From NCBI RefSeq assembly GCF_023101765.2, contig NC_064213.1, forward strand, positions 1,612,001 to 1,676,000: 64,000 nt of DNA. Direction: 5' to 3'. The translations under genes were made by a program, and so were the position numbers. Under the pieces are notes generated by a model. That model was not told where the DNA came from. It ran no database searches and saw nothing but the letters and a program-made list of their open reading frames with translations. The DNA comes from Spodoptera frugiperda. Lineage: Eukaryota > Arthropoda > Insecta > Lepidoptera > Noctuidae. This document shows, piece by piece, positions 1 through 11,424 of the stretch; position 1 is the first letter of the stretch, and each line of letters begins with the position of its first letter.

Positions 1-215
1 GGCTTTGGCTCTACCAGCTAGAGATGTGCTATGTAGCTGTGTGAAAAAGATGCGCAGCTGGAGTATACGATGTATCGATAGTGGGAAGCCTTTTTTCATC
101 TAGAACATAACTGAATCCGTTTCCTCCATTGCAAAGCTATTGTGTAGGTGTACCAATGAATATGATTGGTGGACACATCCACAGCTACGTAGCACATCTT
201 TGGTAGAAAAACACT
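1..215 (+). mobile_element. MITE family H, copy 1 (cut by window start)
   Basis: Matches the copy at 20230-20415. Both share a GTGCTATGTAGCT left arm, a central ACCAATGAATATGAT block and a right arm with GTAGCACA followed by a TGGTAGAAAAA or TGGTGGAAAAT end. The ends are inverted relative to each other, as in a non-autonomous DNA transposon. This copy is more diverged and starts at or before the window edge. The superfamily is not clear; a hAT-type MITE is a guess. Confidence 0.6.
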
Positions 216-614
216 CTAAAATGCTCTTTTCTCGAGTCATATCACATACAACCACCAAAGCATAGGTAACCGTGAGTACTGTACATCTAGACATAAAATT
301 ACCTCCCCAATACGTTCCTACATAATTCACGTTGACATTAACGAAAAGATTTTCGTCCATAAAATATCTTCCCTCTCGAAAGATGGTAGTTTAAAATAAA
401 TCTTGTTAGCGAAGTAGCAAGGAAGTGACTGGTCGTTGGCACGTGATATCCACTCGGCAGCCTGATAACTTAGATAAACTTTTATCAAAGTCTATCGGCG
501 GAACGGAATCAAATTTTTCGCACTTCGGTGTTTGAATTTTGATACGATGTATTTTTACTTACTTTGGTGTTTGATTTTTTTAGATTGGATTTCGTGGTTC
601 TAGGAAAAATCTTG

Positions 615-649
615 TACCATATTAAGATAAAGGTCATCTTAATATGGTA
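615..649. repeat. Perfect 14-bp-arm hairpin
   Basis: TACCATATTAAGAT is followed by a 7-nt loop and its exact reverse complement. The arms are AT-rich. It lies just upstream of the SINE at 713. No longer stem surrounds it, so it is too short for a typical pre-miRNA. Confidence 0.7.
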
Positions 650-712
650 TAAAATTTTGTATAATGTAGGATATTATAATAATGTAAATGTAGATATGAT
701 AAATGATTTTTA

Positions 713-895
713 GACTGCATAATTGGCGCGGTGGTTGGGCAACTGGTTGCTGCGTAACGTGAAGCGGGTTCGATTCCCGCACAGAGCAACTCTTTGTGTG
801 ATCCATAAATTGTTGTTTTGGGTCAGAGTGTCGTGTGTGTTTGTAAACGCATTCACGACACAGGATAAAATCCTAATATGGGAAAAAATAATAAA
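713..895 (+). mobile_element. tRNA-derived SINE, family S1, copy 1
   Basis: This is a non-autonomous retroposon with a tRNA-like head. A box-A-like TGGCGCGGTGG (about 724-734) and a near-canonical box B GGTTCGATTCC (about 768-778) would form the internal RNA polymerase III promoter. The body, with TGTGTGATCCATAAATTG and a CACGACACAGGATAAAATCC end, recurs at 32756, 38534, 45641, 54620 and 61771. It is not a tRNA gene: no acceptor stem closes around the head. This and the 38534 copy are the most complete here. Confidence 0.85.
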
Positions 896-1935
896 ATTAT
901 AGGTCACTTAAGTATCTTCGATATAATCTAATCAAAACCATACCATTGTATTTTTGATTATCACATTGGTTTCTTGATCCTAAATTACATACCAATCATA
1001 AAAAAAATAATGACATATCGGGATCACAAGGATCGTTTCTATTTACTAAGTATCTAGAGCTCAAAAGTTCCCATTAAACATAACATCAACAAAACAAACC
1101 CTAAACAATAGTCCTAAAACTAGTTTCCACTTCAAAACTTAACAATCACTAACAGGCCATTAATCTGAACTCAATTAAAAACCTCATTTATTTCACAATA
1201 GTTAGGTTTCAGAATCGAGTGTACGGAACTACAGAGTACAATACTTAGGTAGATGAAAAATAGAAACGTTTTGTGTACTTATAATTGCTTTTACAGGTAC
1301 GTGTCTTGTAGAACTTGTGACTGAAAGTGTACCTTTTCAATTCCCGGATCAGTCAGTGTTAATGGGTATCTTTTGGACTATAATATTAAAATACGGTAAA
1401 CCGTAATAAATGAATTAAATTAAATTTGTTCGATCAGATCCTACATTGTATTGGCAATATAGCCTTTTAAAACGATGATAGTCATTTTATCAATGAAAAA
1501 TGGGATTTGCCTAAGAATGTATTAACTAACTAAATCATCAATTTTTTTGTAATTATAATCTGAACAACAATCACTCTCCATCTAAGAAGATCAAACTCGA
1601 TAGTGGCGCCAACTAGCAAGCGCGAAAACAAAATCCATTTCATTTCAATCCTAGATCCTTCCTTAGTGAAAAAAACTAAGGCTTATAAATGATTCAGCAC
1701 TAGTAGTTGAAGTGGCGAACCGTCGCTTAATTAGTGGTGCTACCGCTTACCAGTCTGCTCATCCTTGTACGAAAAAGCTTTTATTTCATACATAATTCAA
1801 CGCTCTTCACAAACTGTATAAACAAACGGTCACTGGCTAAAAGTGCTGTGGTTAATACTTGGACATTTGTTCGCTTCATCTAAGTTTCTTGTTGCGATCC
1901 TTACTTGGTTTTGTAGTTTCGGATTATGGAAATTG
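896..1935. other. Unassigned AT-rich DNA
   Basis: I see no coding signal, repeat family or strong structure here. Confidence 0.5.
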
Positions 1936-1972
1936 TGCAAAATACCAACCAATATTTGGTTGGTATTTTGCA
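1936..1972. repeat. Perfect 37-nt palindrome
   Basis: Seventeen-base arms (TGCAAAATACCAACCAA and its exact reverse complement) flank a TAT centre. It could extrude as a cruciform or fold as a hairpin. No copy was noticed elsewhere in the window and no matched flanking duplication was seen. Confidence 0.85.
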
Positions 1973-2251
1973 TTAGATTCGATTTCAGCCATGATCGTCC
2001 CAATGCAGTGCTCCCTAACCTCCTTCCAATCTTCTCTGTTGTTGCATAAATAGGTTTATCTATTGATTGATAATATTCAAAAATATAAAAAGCAGTAGCC
2101 GACCAGGAAAGGCAGAAATCCAAGCTACCGGCGTTCAGGGCTCAAGAGAGAGGAATTTCCGGACAATACGCGCCGTGTCCAGAAGTAGTGCTTTAAGGGA
2201 CGTTATTATTAGATGTTGAATGAGTTACGTTTTAAATACATGCGGCTTGTT

Positions 2252-2335
2252 TTCTTCATTTGCAGCTACACTGTGGAACGAGCACCTAGCTTCACTGATA
2301 GACAGGCTGACGGACAATTGAATTTGACGTTTAAT
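2252..2335 (+). repeat. Dispersed repeat family G, copy 1
   Basis: The core CTACACTGTGGAACGAGCAC, then CTAGCTTCACTGA and a GACGGACAATT run, is shared with 9299-9392, 15091-15133, 33440-33530 and 34851-34963. The copies differ by point changes and by where they start and stop. It is probably the tail of a larger transposon, class unknown. Confidence 0.7.
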
Positions 2336-2442
2336 AAGTCTGAATTATGGATTATTATTGAAATAAATATTTTAACCTTGACTTTATTTGTTTTTTATTT
2401 ACCAGTACGCAACTTTAGTTGAAGTTCTTGATCTTTTAATTT

Positions 2443-2513
2443 TCAAGTCATTATCATCATCCTAATATCAGCCAGAGAACGAGCCACTGCTAAACATAGA
2501 ACTAATCCAAAAG
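2443..2513 (-). mobile_element. RTE-like LINE tail (family T)
   Basis: On the minus strand it reads ATGTTTAGCAGTGGC, then a GGCTGATATTAGGATGATGAT end. This is the usual form of the 3' tail of lepidopteran endonuclease-reverse transcriptase (RTE-like) retrotransposons. Only the tail is present, as expected for heavy 5' truncation. Confidence 0.6.
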
Positions 2514-2527
2514 TTAAAGTCCTAACC

Positions 2528-2632
2528 CCTAAAAGGCCAGCAAACGCCTCTGGTATTTCGGGTGCACATGGGCACCGGCTATTGCTTACCATCAGGTAAT
2601 CTGCTTGCAAGCTTACCGCCTTTTTATATAAA
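2528..2632 (-). repeat. Dispersed repeat family C, copy 1
   Basis: On the minus strand it carries TTACCTGATGGTAAGCAAT and a later CCAGAGGCGTTTGC-type block. These define a family found again at 18340, 36265, 37757, 43150, 48146, 56148, 60579 and 63238. The class is uncertain. Confidence 0.75.
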
Positions 2633-2965
2633 AAAATATAGGTAATACACTGGCAAGAAAAACTTTCTCCTAAGAAGTTCCACCTCATAAATGATTCATA
2701 TCCTAAACGCTGTTCTGTATAAACAGTAACAAGCTCTGGCTATTATTTGAACAACCACTTCGGTCCATAATTAATTCCACTAAACTTTGCCACTAAACTC
2801 ACTTGAATTGTATAATAATGTTTCTAGATTAACTTTTTGGTAATTTAAGAACTGTTTGACCGACTAAACATTTAACTTTTTGTCTGTAAGGGCCTCAAAT
2901 TACGATCCCATTATTAAAGTAATCATTTTTAACGAACTTACAAAAATATAAAACGATTTAGTTTA

Positions 2966-3160
2966 GTAACTGTTCGACAAGGTTCTTGACTAGTTTCAGG
3001 CCACTTCGGGGACCCATAATCATACCTAGCAAGCATAACGATACGTCTTTATGCAATTTACATAAATTAAAACCTAGATAACTTAGCTAAGTAACTGTTC
3101 GGTGACGTTCTCGACTAGTTTCAGACCACATAGATGACCCATAATCATGAGTAGCAAATA
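2966..3160 (+). repeat. Two tandem family D fragments
   Basis: Two copies of GTAACTGTTCG, a TTCTTGACTAGTTTCAG or TTCTCGACTAGTTTCAG block and a GACCCATAATCAT block start about 125 bp apart (2966 and 3091). They match the middle of the D foldback element seen complete at 62453-62664. The tandem arrangement may reflect local duplication. Confidence 0.6.
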
Positions 3161-4605
3161 CTATTTGTAAGCAACATTTGTGAACGCAACTCAGTTAACT
3201 AAAAACAGTCAAAATCTCTAATTAATTACTCCTTTAACTCCCAAGTTAAATAACTCATCCAATACAAAACTACACTTTAACACAACAATAAAATATTCCA
3301 AAGGCGTATGAAACAAGATTTATATCTTAACAAGGCGCTACGCGCGGCTTTGTTCAAGTTTTGATAAAATTATTAATCCGTTGAGACTGAGATTAAATTA
3401 TATCTTTGTAACTGAGTTATGCTTGTTCCAGAAGTGGAAAGAAATTATATTCCGTATGATACGCCAGCTTTGTGAATCAACGCGAGAACATTTGATTAAA
3501 ATCCCTACTTATGTGTGATTATGAGGGATTTCTTGATTCATACGTTGTATAATGCACGCATTAATAAAGATTCGAGTTTAGCCGAGTGTCTAACGACTGT
3601 TTAATACTTTTATTGTTGTTCTGTTAATGTTTGGGAGTATAAATGGAAATGGGTGGAGTTTTCTATTAATGTTACTGCTTAAATTAATCAATTAAATTGT
3701 ACCTGATATTGTGCAATAACATAAAAATAATATGAGAGTATTAAAATAAGTTGGTTATATAAATATAATATTTTGCCCTATTCCTTCGTCAAGAAGATTT
3801 ACATCGCCATCATCAGCCCTCTGCTCAATAAAGGCTTCTCCAATAGCACGTTATTGAAATTAGTACAAATTAGTTTACATCAAATATTCAACTTTAACAC
3901 AGTTGAAATTAATTGAGTTGCCTTGTGTTGTGTTGAGCTCCATCTTCAGCTCGTTGCCTACCACTACCAGTTACTTTGAGAATACCATCACTCTACCTGG
4001 TTGGAATAAAATAATTAATCTAACTAAGTACATATTAAAATACCAGTCTTGTAATCAACTCTTAGACTACACCACGCCAAACTGACTACGAGTACTAATA
4101 AAAAACAACAAAAAAAAAGTATTAAATTTTTCGTCTTACCTAATTTACTAACAGTTATTTTCATTCCCGCAAATTGTTGTTTAGTAATTAATTTCAAGTT
4201 AAAAACAACACTTGGTGTTTACCTTTATTAGTGTTGTTTTTTAGGCTTTATTAAGGCGGCAACGTTTTGGTTACTTGGCCTTGTTCTTTAGTTTGTTTAA
4301 TATTTAATTTGAAAACACTCGGTCTGGACTGCTTTTTTATCAACCATGAAGATACTAAAGTGACTACCATTTGCTCTTGTTAAAATAGAAAAAAGCATTC
4401 TTATTATAGCATCACTAAATTAGTTCTTGTTTATGTCTTAGTAGAATAAGTAATGTACCAATATTAACTACACATAACAAGTAACAGATTACATAAGTCG
4501 CACATAAATGACCGACGAACAAGTTAACCGACATAACTCCCACATCACACTTATAAAGTTGACATGCGAATAAATATGTATAGAAAATCTCAACGAACAA
4601 CAGTT
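3161..4605. other. Unassigned AT-rich DNA with one RTE tail
   Basis: Apart from an RTE-like minus-strand tail fragment at 3803-3850 (CATCATCAGCCCTCTGCTC then AAGGCTTCTCCAATAGCACG) there is no recognisable feature. Confidence 0.5.
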
Positions 4606-4672
4606 GGGCAGAAAGCCCGCCAGCCACGATCACCTCGCCTGGTCAGAGGATCCTTCTTAGGGAACTTTATAC
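4606..4672 (+). repeat. Dispersed repeat family F, copy 1
   Basis: CACGATCACCTCGCCTGGTC followed by AGAGGATCCT and GAACTTTA also occurs at 47557-47635. The shared block is about 50 bp. With only two copies seen, the element class cannot be given. Confidence 0.6.
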
Positions 4673-6556
4673 AATTTGTGCATAATGCTGCACTGCAGAT
4701 CATAAGGTCGCTTTCCCATCGTAATTTTCAGACGACTTTCTACTACCTTTAGTAGGTAGGTTAGTAAGAAGTAAAAGATTTACTTGTGAAATAACCAACA
4801 AAAAATATATTTAACCCAAGGCAACTCGGACTCTATAAACCAATTCAACACAAAACCAAGTTTCTCTTCTCTATATAAATGTAATATAGTTTATCTGAAC
4901 CACAAATACGTGTAATCCACACGTTCACTTGTAATCCTGGTGTAATTCTCCTGGATATATGGGCCTTGATAGCACCAGTATAAAGCGACTGAATTGGAAA
5001 TGCGTTTCATTCCTTTGTGTTAGAAAAGGCAGTAAATTAGATGTCTGTGCTATTGCATTTGATAGTGTTTCGTATATTGTATATGTGTTGAGAAGTTGTA
5101 TGAGACATTATTCATGTAAGTTTGTTGCCTCCCTGCAACATATTTGTACTGAGAAAATTTTGAAAAGTTGTAAAATCCCCAATTGTACTTTATCTGACCA
5201 AGAATCAAACCTGAGAACCTTTAGCAACGTATACTTATCTCAAGACTTCAAAATCAGCCGGTTGACTGCGAACTGCATCCAACAAAATATTTGCTGGTGA
5301 ATTAAAACAAGTTTTAGCGGCCAACAAATTAAAATTAATAACGTTCTTGGTACAAAATCTGAAACGTCACTCTTTGTATTAACAAAAGACTTTTCTTTAA
5401 CATTATACAGTTTTGCAGATTGTATCTATTTGCGACAAGTAGATATTTCCATTCCTTTTGCATTTTCAAGAAACTGACACCCTTTTTGAGAATTCAAATC
5501 AAATCAAACTTTACCCAGCAGTATTTGAGTTGAATTTCGTCTGCACCGAAACTGTAACCAAAGACATTTGCAAGTTGAAGCAAAATGGACTTTGTTCCTT
5601 AATTCTAAGGTGGAGATTTCTTTATGTTTTTGAATAAAAAGAGTATTTCTTGATGTAACGCGATGTGTATAAGGCAGAGCGTATTATTCAGTGAGGGTTT
5701 CAGAGGAATCCATTTCCTGATGTCTGGAGTACAACGGATGCGAGTTGGTGAGAATGGCTTCGGCCGCTGGATGCTGCGTCCTACTTACCGTGTTATCGGC
5801 CATGTTATTGATATCATATTCCGATTTGGTTTATTGAGAAAATTGTTTTGATAAAGTTGATTTGTCATACTTTTAAGTCTCATTTTGTAGACATTAGAGT
5901 TATATTTTATTACATCCATTTTATCGCATAAAAAACCATGTTTTACCATAAAAAAATACACTAGAACTGCTTGTTTTTAAATACTAAATCATATTTCCGC
6001 CATTTTAGATTTAAGTTTACCTATTTCACTTAATTTCCGATGATGAAAATTACCAAAATTAAGTCTTTTAAATCATTTCCTTACTCGACACAGGCAGACA
6101 ACGTTCGAAGACAGCAAAACATAGCATAAATATAAAACACAGTCGATTTCCAAAATGTAATCCCTTGAAACGGCTTAGAAGTACAACAAAAGTGATACAC
6201 CTCGATTGTTACGGCCATCAAGTGTACATTCCGTGCAGACCCTTTGTACTTTACGTCGAAAATCCTTTCGGAGGATCAGGTCTAGGCATCGAGAGACTCA
6301 ATCCCTGCTTATTCCCGTCTAGGGACTACGGACTATAAATAGAAAATAAATATACATTATTTTGAACGGAATCCACGATTGGTAAAACGTTGAGTCTGCT
6401 CGGATTTGCTGTCGACTTGAATTTAGTTATTTTGTAAAGTTGTTTGGGAATAGGAGTTCTAAATAATGTGAGTGTATTGTTATTCTGTTATAAGAAATGG
6501 ATCTTAATCTCCAACTCAATCAATGTTCTGATTAAAAATGAAGGAAAATTATGTTT
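4673..6556. other. Unassigned AT-rich DNA
   Basis: A 113-codon open frame (4959-5300) and a 62-codon frame (5663-5851) were examined. They show no recognisable domain and no splice-site support, and the base composition matches the surroundings. No repeat family was recognised. Confidence 0.5.
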
Positions 6557-6640
6557 ATTATAACTTTTGTGAGACATACACTAAATTATTTATGATGTTA
6601 TCGGCTAACTCACGTAACTGTTTGAAAGAAACTCGAATAG
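6557..6640 (+). mobile_element. Family D MITE, left-arm fragment
   Basis: TATAACTTTTGTGAGACATAC, then a GTTATCGGCTAACTCACGTAA block and GAAACTCGA, match the terminal inverted repeat of the D element at 10755 and 62453. Confidence 0.65.
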
Positions 6641-7765
6641 TTACAAGCGTTGTTAGAGGCTCATATTATAAGTATAGACAATAATTATAAGTATACAGAA
6701 CACTTATAGTTATATCAATTTTACATATTTGGTCGTTTCGACTAAGTGTAGTAATCTAGATCTCTACACTACACGTTATAAAAAATAGTCTTTCTAACAA
6801 AAACAAACGTATAGAATTCCTTATTTCCTCAAAGCGATTTATCAGACACAATTGACTAGATGAGAAGCGTTCAGCCTCCAAACATCTTATTTCAAGAAGT
6901 AAGAAAGTGTGATATCTATTCTCTTTGAGAGCTAAACCATTTCAGGCTACCCTAGTCCTTATCGTAAGACATCTACAATGTCAGATAGTAGGTAATTTAC
7001 TTAGATTGGACGGCTTCACTAACTTTTGTGAATTCCTTCGATTAGGGATCGCTTCAAAATGTCAAAAATTAAGAAATCTTGTTAGTCAAGGAAATGGCAA
7101 ATGGAAAATCTTTGGTTTTAGTATTATTTTACACCCCGCATTAGATAAGTGGTATACTTGTCGAATTGCACAAGCACAGATGATATGAAAACAAAACAAG
7201 TGGAACAAAGAATCAAAATTATCAGTGCGATTCTAGTATCAAGTAGTGTGTGTTTTGGATTGAATATTGATGTGACTCGTCTGCTCATTTGGAGGGGCCA
7301 AATTCCATAACAAAATTCAAATATAAATATTTCGATATTATATTCTATGATTAAAAACAATCCACAGAGTTTTTCTTAACCTAGGTCTAAATGGAATATT
7401 GAAACAAACGCACAAGCAAATGTACTCGTATATTTCGACAACAAAAATTCAACAAGTATCCACTAAAATGCAGAACAACTAAAACATTTAGGAACACACA
7501 ACTTAATAAAGTTACGCAGTTGGGTAATTCGGCGTAATAAATCGGGTCGGAATAGGCAAGCCTTAAGTTAAATCGGCTGGGATTATCCCCATGTATATTG
7601 TTTTAGTTTTTAATACTCCACTTAAGACGTAAGTTTTACGAGGAAAACAGTTTTGGGAAATGCGTAAAAGAGTGCTTCAGTGTTTGTGATTGTTATTTGA
7701 ATTTATTAAAGATGCTGAGAACTTGTTTTTAAATCATGTTCGTTCTTCAATTTCTATGATTTTAT
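6641..7765. other. Unassigned AT-rich DNA
   Basis: No gene, repeat family or strong structure was recognised. Confidence 0.5.
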
Positions 7766-7803
7766 AGTAACTATCGTACTTAGTATATCGTACGATAGTT
7801 ACT
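7766..7803. repeat. Perfect 13-bp-arm hairpin
   Basis: AGTAACTATCGTA, a 12-nt loop, then the exact complement. The loop is itself partly self-complementary. It abuts a family D relic on its right. Confidence 0.75.
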
Positions 7804-7925
7804 CAGCGAAACGTGGCGACGTCACGCACAATGTTCATGATGAAGAGTCTCTCTGTGACTCGAAACTAGAAGCTTTTTTCCATTAATTTACGTATGTAAA
7901 CCGTGATTTTAAGTTAATTTCAATG
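7804..7925 (-). mobile_element. Family D relative, minus strand
   Basis: GTGACTCGAAACTAGAAGC, then ATTAATTTACGTATGTAAACCGTGATTTT, resembles 53105-53235 and, in part, 51665-51850. These three form a diverged subfamily of the D foldback element. Confidence 0.55.
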
Positions 7926-8059
7926 ATATTTTTTTGGAATATACTAAGTAAAGGACATATTTATTACTTAAATCTTTTGTAAAAATGAAATAATATTATC
8001 GCTTCTGTCTATCTAATGTCTATAAACATGCACATTTTAAGCACAAGAAAACAAATTAA

Positions 8060-8270
8060 ACATTCTCCGCACGTGAAGCTTGTGAACCGAAACGATTGTC
8101 CATTGTACCAAACGCTAAGTCCCCGATATTCACCGGTCGGCCAGCCTCGGACTATGACAATGGATGCATTGTCCCACTGTACTGGAGGATGCGGCAAATC
8201 AAGCTTGTTGTGTCCAATGTTCACTATGTCAAATGTACTGGCATTATTGAGAAACGACAATGTTGTCAGA
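8060..8270. other. GC-richer island open on both strands, unassigned
   Basis: About 200 bp is less AT-rich than its surroundings and lacks stop codons in a frame on each strand (88 codons plus, 83 codons minus). Neither translation shows a family I recognise. It may be a fragment of an unrecognised transposon. Double-strand openness is expected from the raised GC content, so coding is not claimed. Confidence 0.35.
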
Positions 8271-8511
8271 GTATTGACTTAGATCTGTGATTACTTGAGA
8301 TTTTGTGTGTAGCGTTTTGATCGAATGGTTTTGAGTGCGACTGCCAAACAAGGAATAGTTTCGATTCTTGGATGGGACAGTTTAAAAATATATTATGTTC
8401 GGTGTTTTTGAAGTTATATTATCATGTAATATCTATAGGCTTACCTCCAATTATAAAGAACTTGTAATAATAACTGATGGTAATTAGAGGTTACATTGTA
8501 TTATGTATATC

Positions 8512-8690
8512 AGCCCCCGGAGTAGCGGACTGCTTAGTGGGTTATCCCCCGGTAACCCACTAAGCAGTCCGGCTCAAAAAGTAGGACTACAACGGGGTAG
8601 TTTTAAGTCAGTAAAAGACTGATGAATAAATGACTCCCTCTCGCCGCGTCCAAAGCGAGAGAAGTCATTAGATGATATTTCTCCCTTAAA
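8512..8690 (+). mobile_element. Dispersed element family A, copy 1, with end hairpin
   Basis: This is the first of about ten family A copies. It has AGCGGACTGC, an AGTCAGTAAAAGACTGATG region, then CCCTCTCGCCG and AGAGAAGTCATTAGATGAT. Unlike other copies, its 5' end is a hairpin: 18-bp perfect arms (8527-8544 and 8553-8570) around an 8-nt loop. The consensus GGACTGCCTAGTGGGTTACC is present once forward and once reversed. Two head fragments fused in opposition would explain it. Confidence 0.75.
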
Positions 8691-9298
8691 AAACCTACCC
8701 ATAGTATATAACCCAGTTGGGTTTGACGCATGTTAAGTCAAATGATCATTATATTAAAGAATTATCGTACTCTATTTACGTAGCGTTTTGATTGCAAATA
8801 TGTTTGTTATACTAAGTAACCAATATGGCTGTATTACTATAATTAGCTTGCCTTTGATTACATTGAATTAATGTACCATAATCGAATTTGAATTATGATT
8901 TAATGGATTGCATTACCCAATTATTCTAGTCAATACTCAATTTATCTATGTGTAACTAAGCTGTCATAATGGATCAGGTGAATTTAATCAAATGTGAAGT
9001 ATCTAGACTTGACATGATATACGACCTCGACGTTATAAAACAGTAACCAAATACGCAGGAGCTAATGAGCTAGCATTATTCTCTAAATTATAGGTCTCTA
9101 AGTACAAGTTATCTATCAAATGTGGGGATTATTGCATTTATTGCCCTTTTTTATCCAGGGAGAGGCCTCTAAAAAGAGGTTGCTTAATTAATTGATACGA
9201 TACCGAAAATATGATATTGTACTTATTCTTGTATGTTATAATCATCTCATCTGTAAAAAGTCAATATCATAGCATTTATTTCAATTAATCTTTATTTA

Positions 9299-9392
9299 TG
9301 CACTTTTGAAACGTCAAATTGAATTGTCCGTGGGTTTGTCTGTCCGTGAAGCTAGGTTTTCGTTTCACAGTGCATCTTCGAATGGAGAAGAA
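9299..9392 (-). repeat. Dispersed repeat family G, copy 2
   Basis: On the minus strand it reads TTCTTCTCCATTCGAAG, then a CCTAGCTTCACGGACAGAC run, matching 34851-34963 closely. A 115-codon open frame runs through and beyond it (9306-9653), but its first part is this repeat. Confidence 0.7.
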
Positions 9393-9794
9393 TTCGCAAG
9401 ATACTCTATCATATTACTCTTTTCAAAAAGACAGTATTTAAAAGTACCACCTCCAAATTATACCTATTTCTTCATAGATGGTGACCTCATTGAAGAATGT
9501 ACCCAAGTGACTGTGCTCACCGAGCCATGTCGTTTAATATCCGACGCTGACCGCCACTGCTTGCTTGTGATCAATATGCAAACTAATATCACACTACAGA
9601 AAAAAGACCTGACCAAGTCTTTCGTTCTTTCAAAAGTTGAGAGGTGGGATTGAATTCTAGAGAATTGAAATATAGAAATTTGACAAGAGTTTGGAGTCAG
9701 CCAAGGAGTAATTGTCAGTCGTGCATCTGATTCCTGAATTAGGTATTATTTAATTATTTAATAATTTACAAAAGTACTTAATTACTCGGAAGAT

Positions 9795-10075
9795 TGTGCT
9801 TATGCAGACGGCGAGCAAGGATAATTCACCGCCCGATCAGAACCAGACGTGTGCGAACGGCGCGTCGCGCACCTCAGAGAGCTATCAGACCACCACAGAT
9901 AGGGTCGAGTAGGGCTTATGCCTGATCCTGGGCTGCGGACTACCTAGCGTATTTACCGGGGCTCGAAAAGCAGGAGTAGGAACGGTTTGTTTTTTAGTCA
10001 GTAAGAGTGTCACGCTCCCTCTCGCCTTGCCTAAGGCGGGAGAAGTGAATAGATGATTTTCCTGACTCAAAAAAA
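9795..10075 (+). mobile_element. Family A, copy 2, with GC-rich 5' extension
   Basis: The core (GGGCTGCGGACTACCTAGCG to AGAAGTGAATAGATGATTTT) belongs to family A. Immediately upstream, 9795-9920 is GC-rich (GATCAGAACCAGACGTGTGC, then CGGCGCGTCGCGCAC). That block is not in the other copies here, so this is either the longest copy or a fusion. The end is A-rich (10066-10080). Confidence 0.7.
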
Positions 10076-10754
10076 AAACAAACTTTACTTACACGACATT
10101 TTGAAATTCAAAATCAAAATTGTTCCGTGCCATATTGAACCCGCAACAACCAGCCATCTTGTCATGCATATGCATGTCCACAGGCATTTCACAACAAAAT
10201 ATCAATATCCGCACGAAATCAATACAAACAACTTAAACTTCCAACACGTTAACTCCATAGCAATTGACCTAAGCTAATCGGCACATCTGAGTAAATTAAC
10301 TTACCCATTACATTCACTAACTACTGCTAACTACAGTTTAACTTGTAAACTTCGCTAGCATAGTTAAGTTTTCACCTCCTGATCTTAAACGCTTACAAAG
10401 GTTTAAGGAACAAATAGTGTAGGAATCGGAATCAATGAATGGGAGCCCATTAGAACGGGATTTCGCAATCTCGCAAATAATGAGAAACTGCGCAAGAAAT
10501 CGCTGATACTACGAAATGTACGGATTCATATTCTGTTAGCGAGAAATCGTTATGAATGAAATTAATTTGAATAATCTCTGCGAATTTGATATCTGATATT
10601 TGGTGAGCGAGAGAAACTGTTTTAAAATCTGGAGGATTTTAGCTGTAAGTTTAACAATTTTGACTTTTTGTAAGAATTTGATTTTAGTTGATGGGTCGTA
10701 ATTGTGATAGCTGTTGACAAAAACTTTAATTTCAATACTTAGTTGAATAGAATA
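10076..10754. other. Unassigned DNA
   Basis: No gene or repeat family was recognised. Confidence 0.45.
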
Positions 10755-10915
10755 TTTTACTTGAGCATGTTTATATTATAACTTTTGTGAGACATACTAA
10801 ATTAATTATTATGTTTTTCGGCTTATTCACGTAATTATTTGACAACGAAGATGCGCAACTCGAGTCAGCAATAGCAGCGTGAAAGTCGCTGCCGTAAAAC
10901 AAAATTATTTTTGCT
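10755..10915 (+). mobile_element. Family D MITE, left half
   Basis: Contains TTATATTATAACTTTTGTGA, GACATACTAAATTAATTATT, then a TTTTTCGGCTTATTCACGTAA block and AACTCGAGTC. This copy preserves the outer part of the terminal repeat that the left arm at 62453 lacks. The matching right arm, reversed, lies 0.5 kb downstream (11425-11515), so the two may be ends of one disrupted element. Confidence 0.65.
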
Positions 10916-11424
10916 AATAAAGTTATTTTTGTTTGTTTGTTAACTTATTGTAAGTATGTATGCTTCATATCTACTTAAAATCTACTACCATTTCACTTCA
11001 GGTTATAAACTCTTCAGTCACATGCTCCAATTTGCATTGTCAATTTTAGATTTGGTAACTGTAATAGGTGAAATGTTAGTACGTCAGTAGGCAATAACTC
11101 AGTGTGACCACATAGGTACTGCCAACGCCTTCTGGACACCGTATTTCAAACTCCTGGATAAACTTCGATTAAACCAGGGCTGTTCGGTTTGAAGAACTTT
11201 ATAGGGTACGACCCGATTGCTCTAGTGAACTATTTAGATGAATCTGCAATAGTGGCAGTCTTAAGTTAACGCGTATGACGCGGAACGCACGAATGAATGG
11301 TTTATACATACATTAATTTTAATAATTCTCGAAATTATTAAATCAGTTGGCAACACGCTTGTCTATACTTACAGCGATTGGAATAACTGAAAACCTAAGC
11401 TAACCTATTATCAAAAAATAGTTG

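Noticed and set aside
713..790. tRNA-like sequence with A and B boxes
   Set aside because: It lacks a closing acceptor stem and recurs with the same non-tRNA body, so it is a SINE head.
4959..5300. 113-codon plus-strand frame
   Set aside because: No recognisable domain, no splice support, composition like the flanks.
8009..8282. Overlapping frames on both strands
   Set aside because: No family match on either strand; openness follows from composition. Kept only as an unassigned block.
9306..9653. 115-codon plus-strand frame
   Set aside because: Its first part is the reverse strand of repeat family G; the rest has no recognisable feature.
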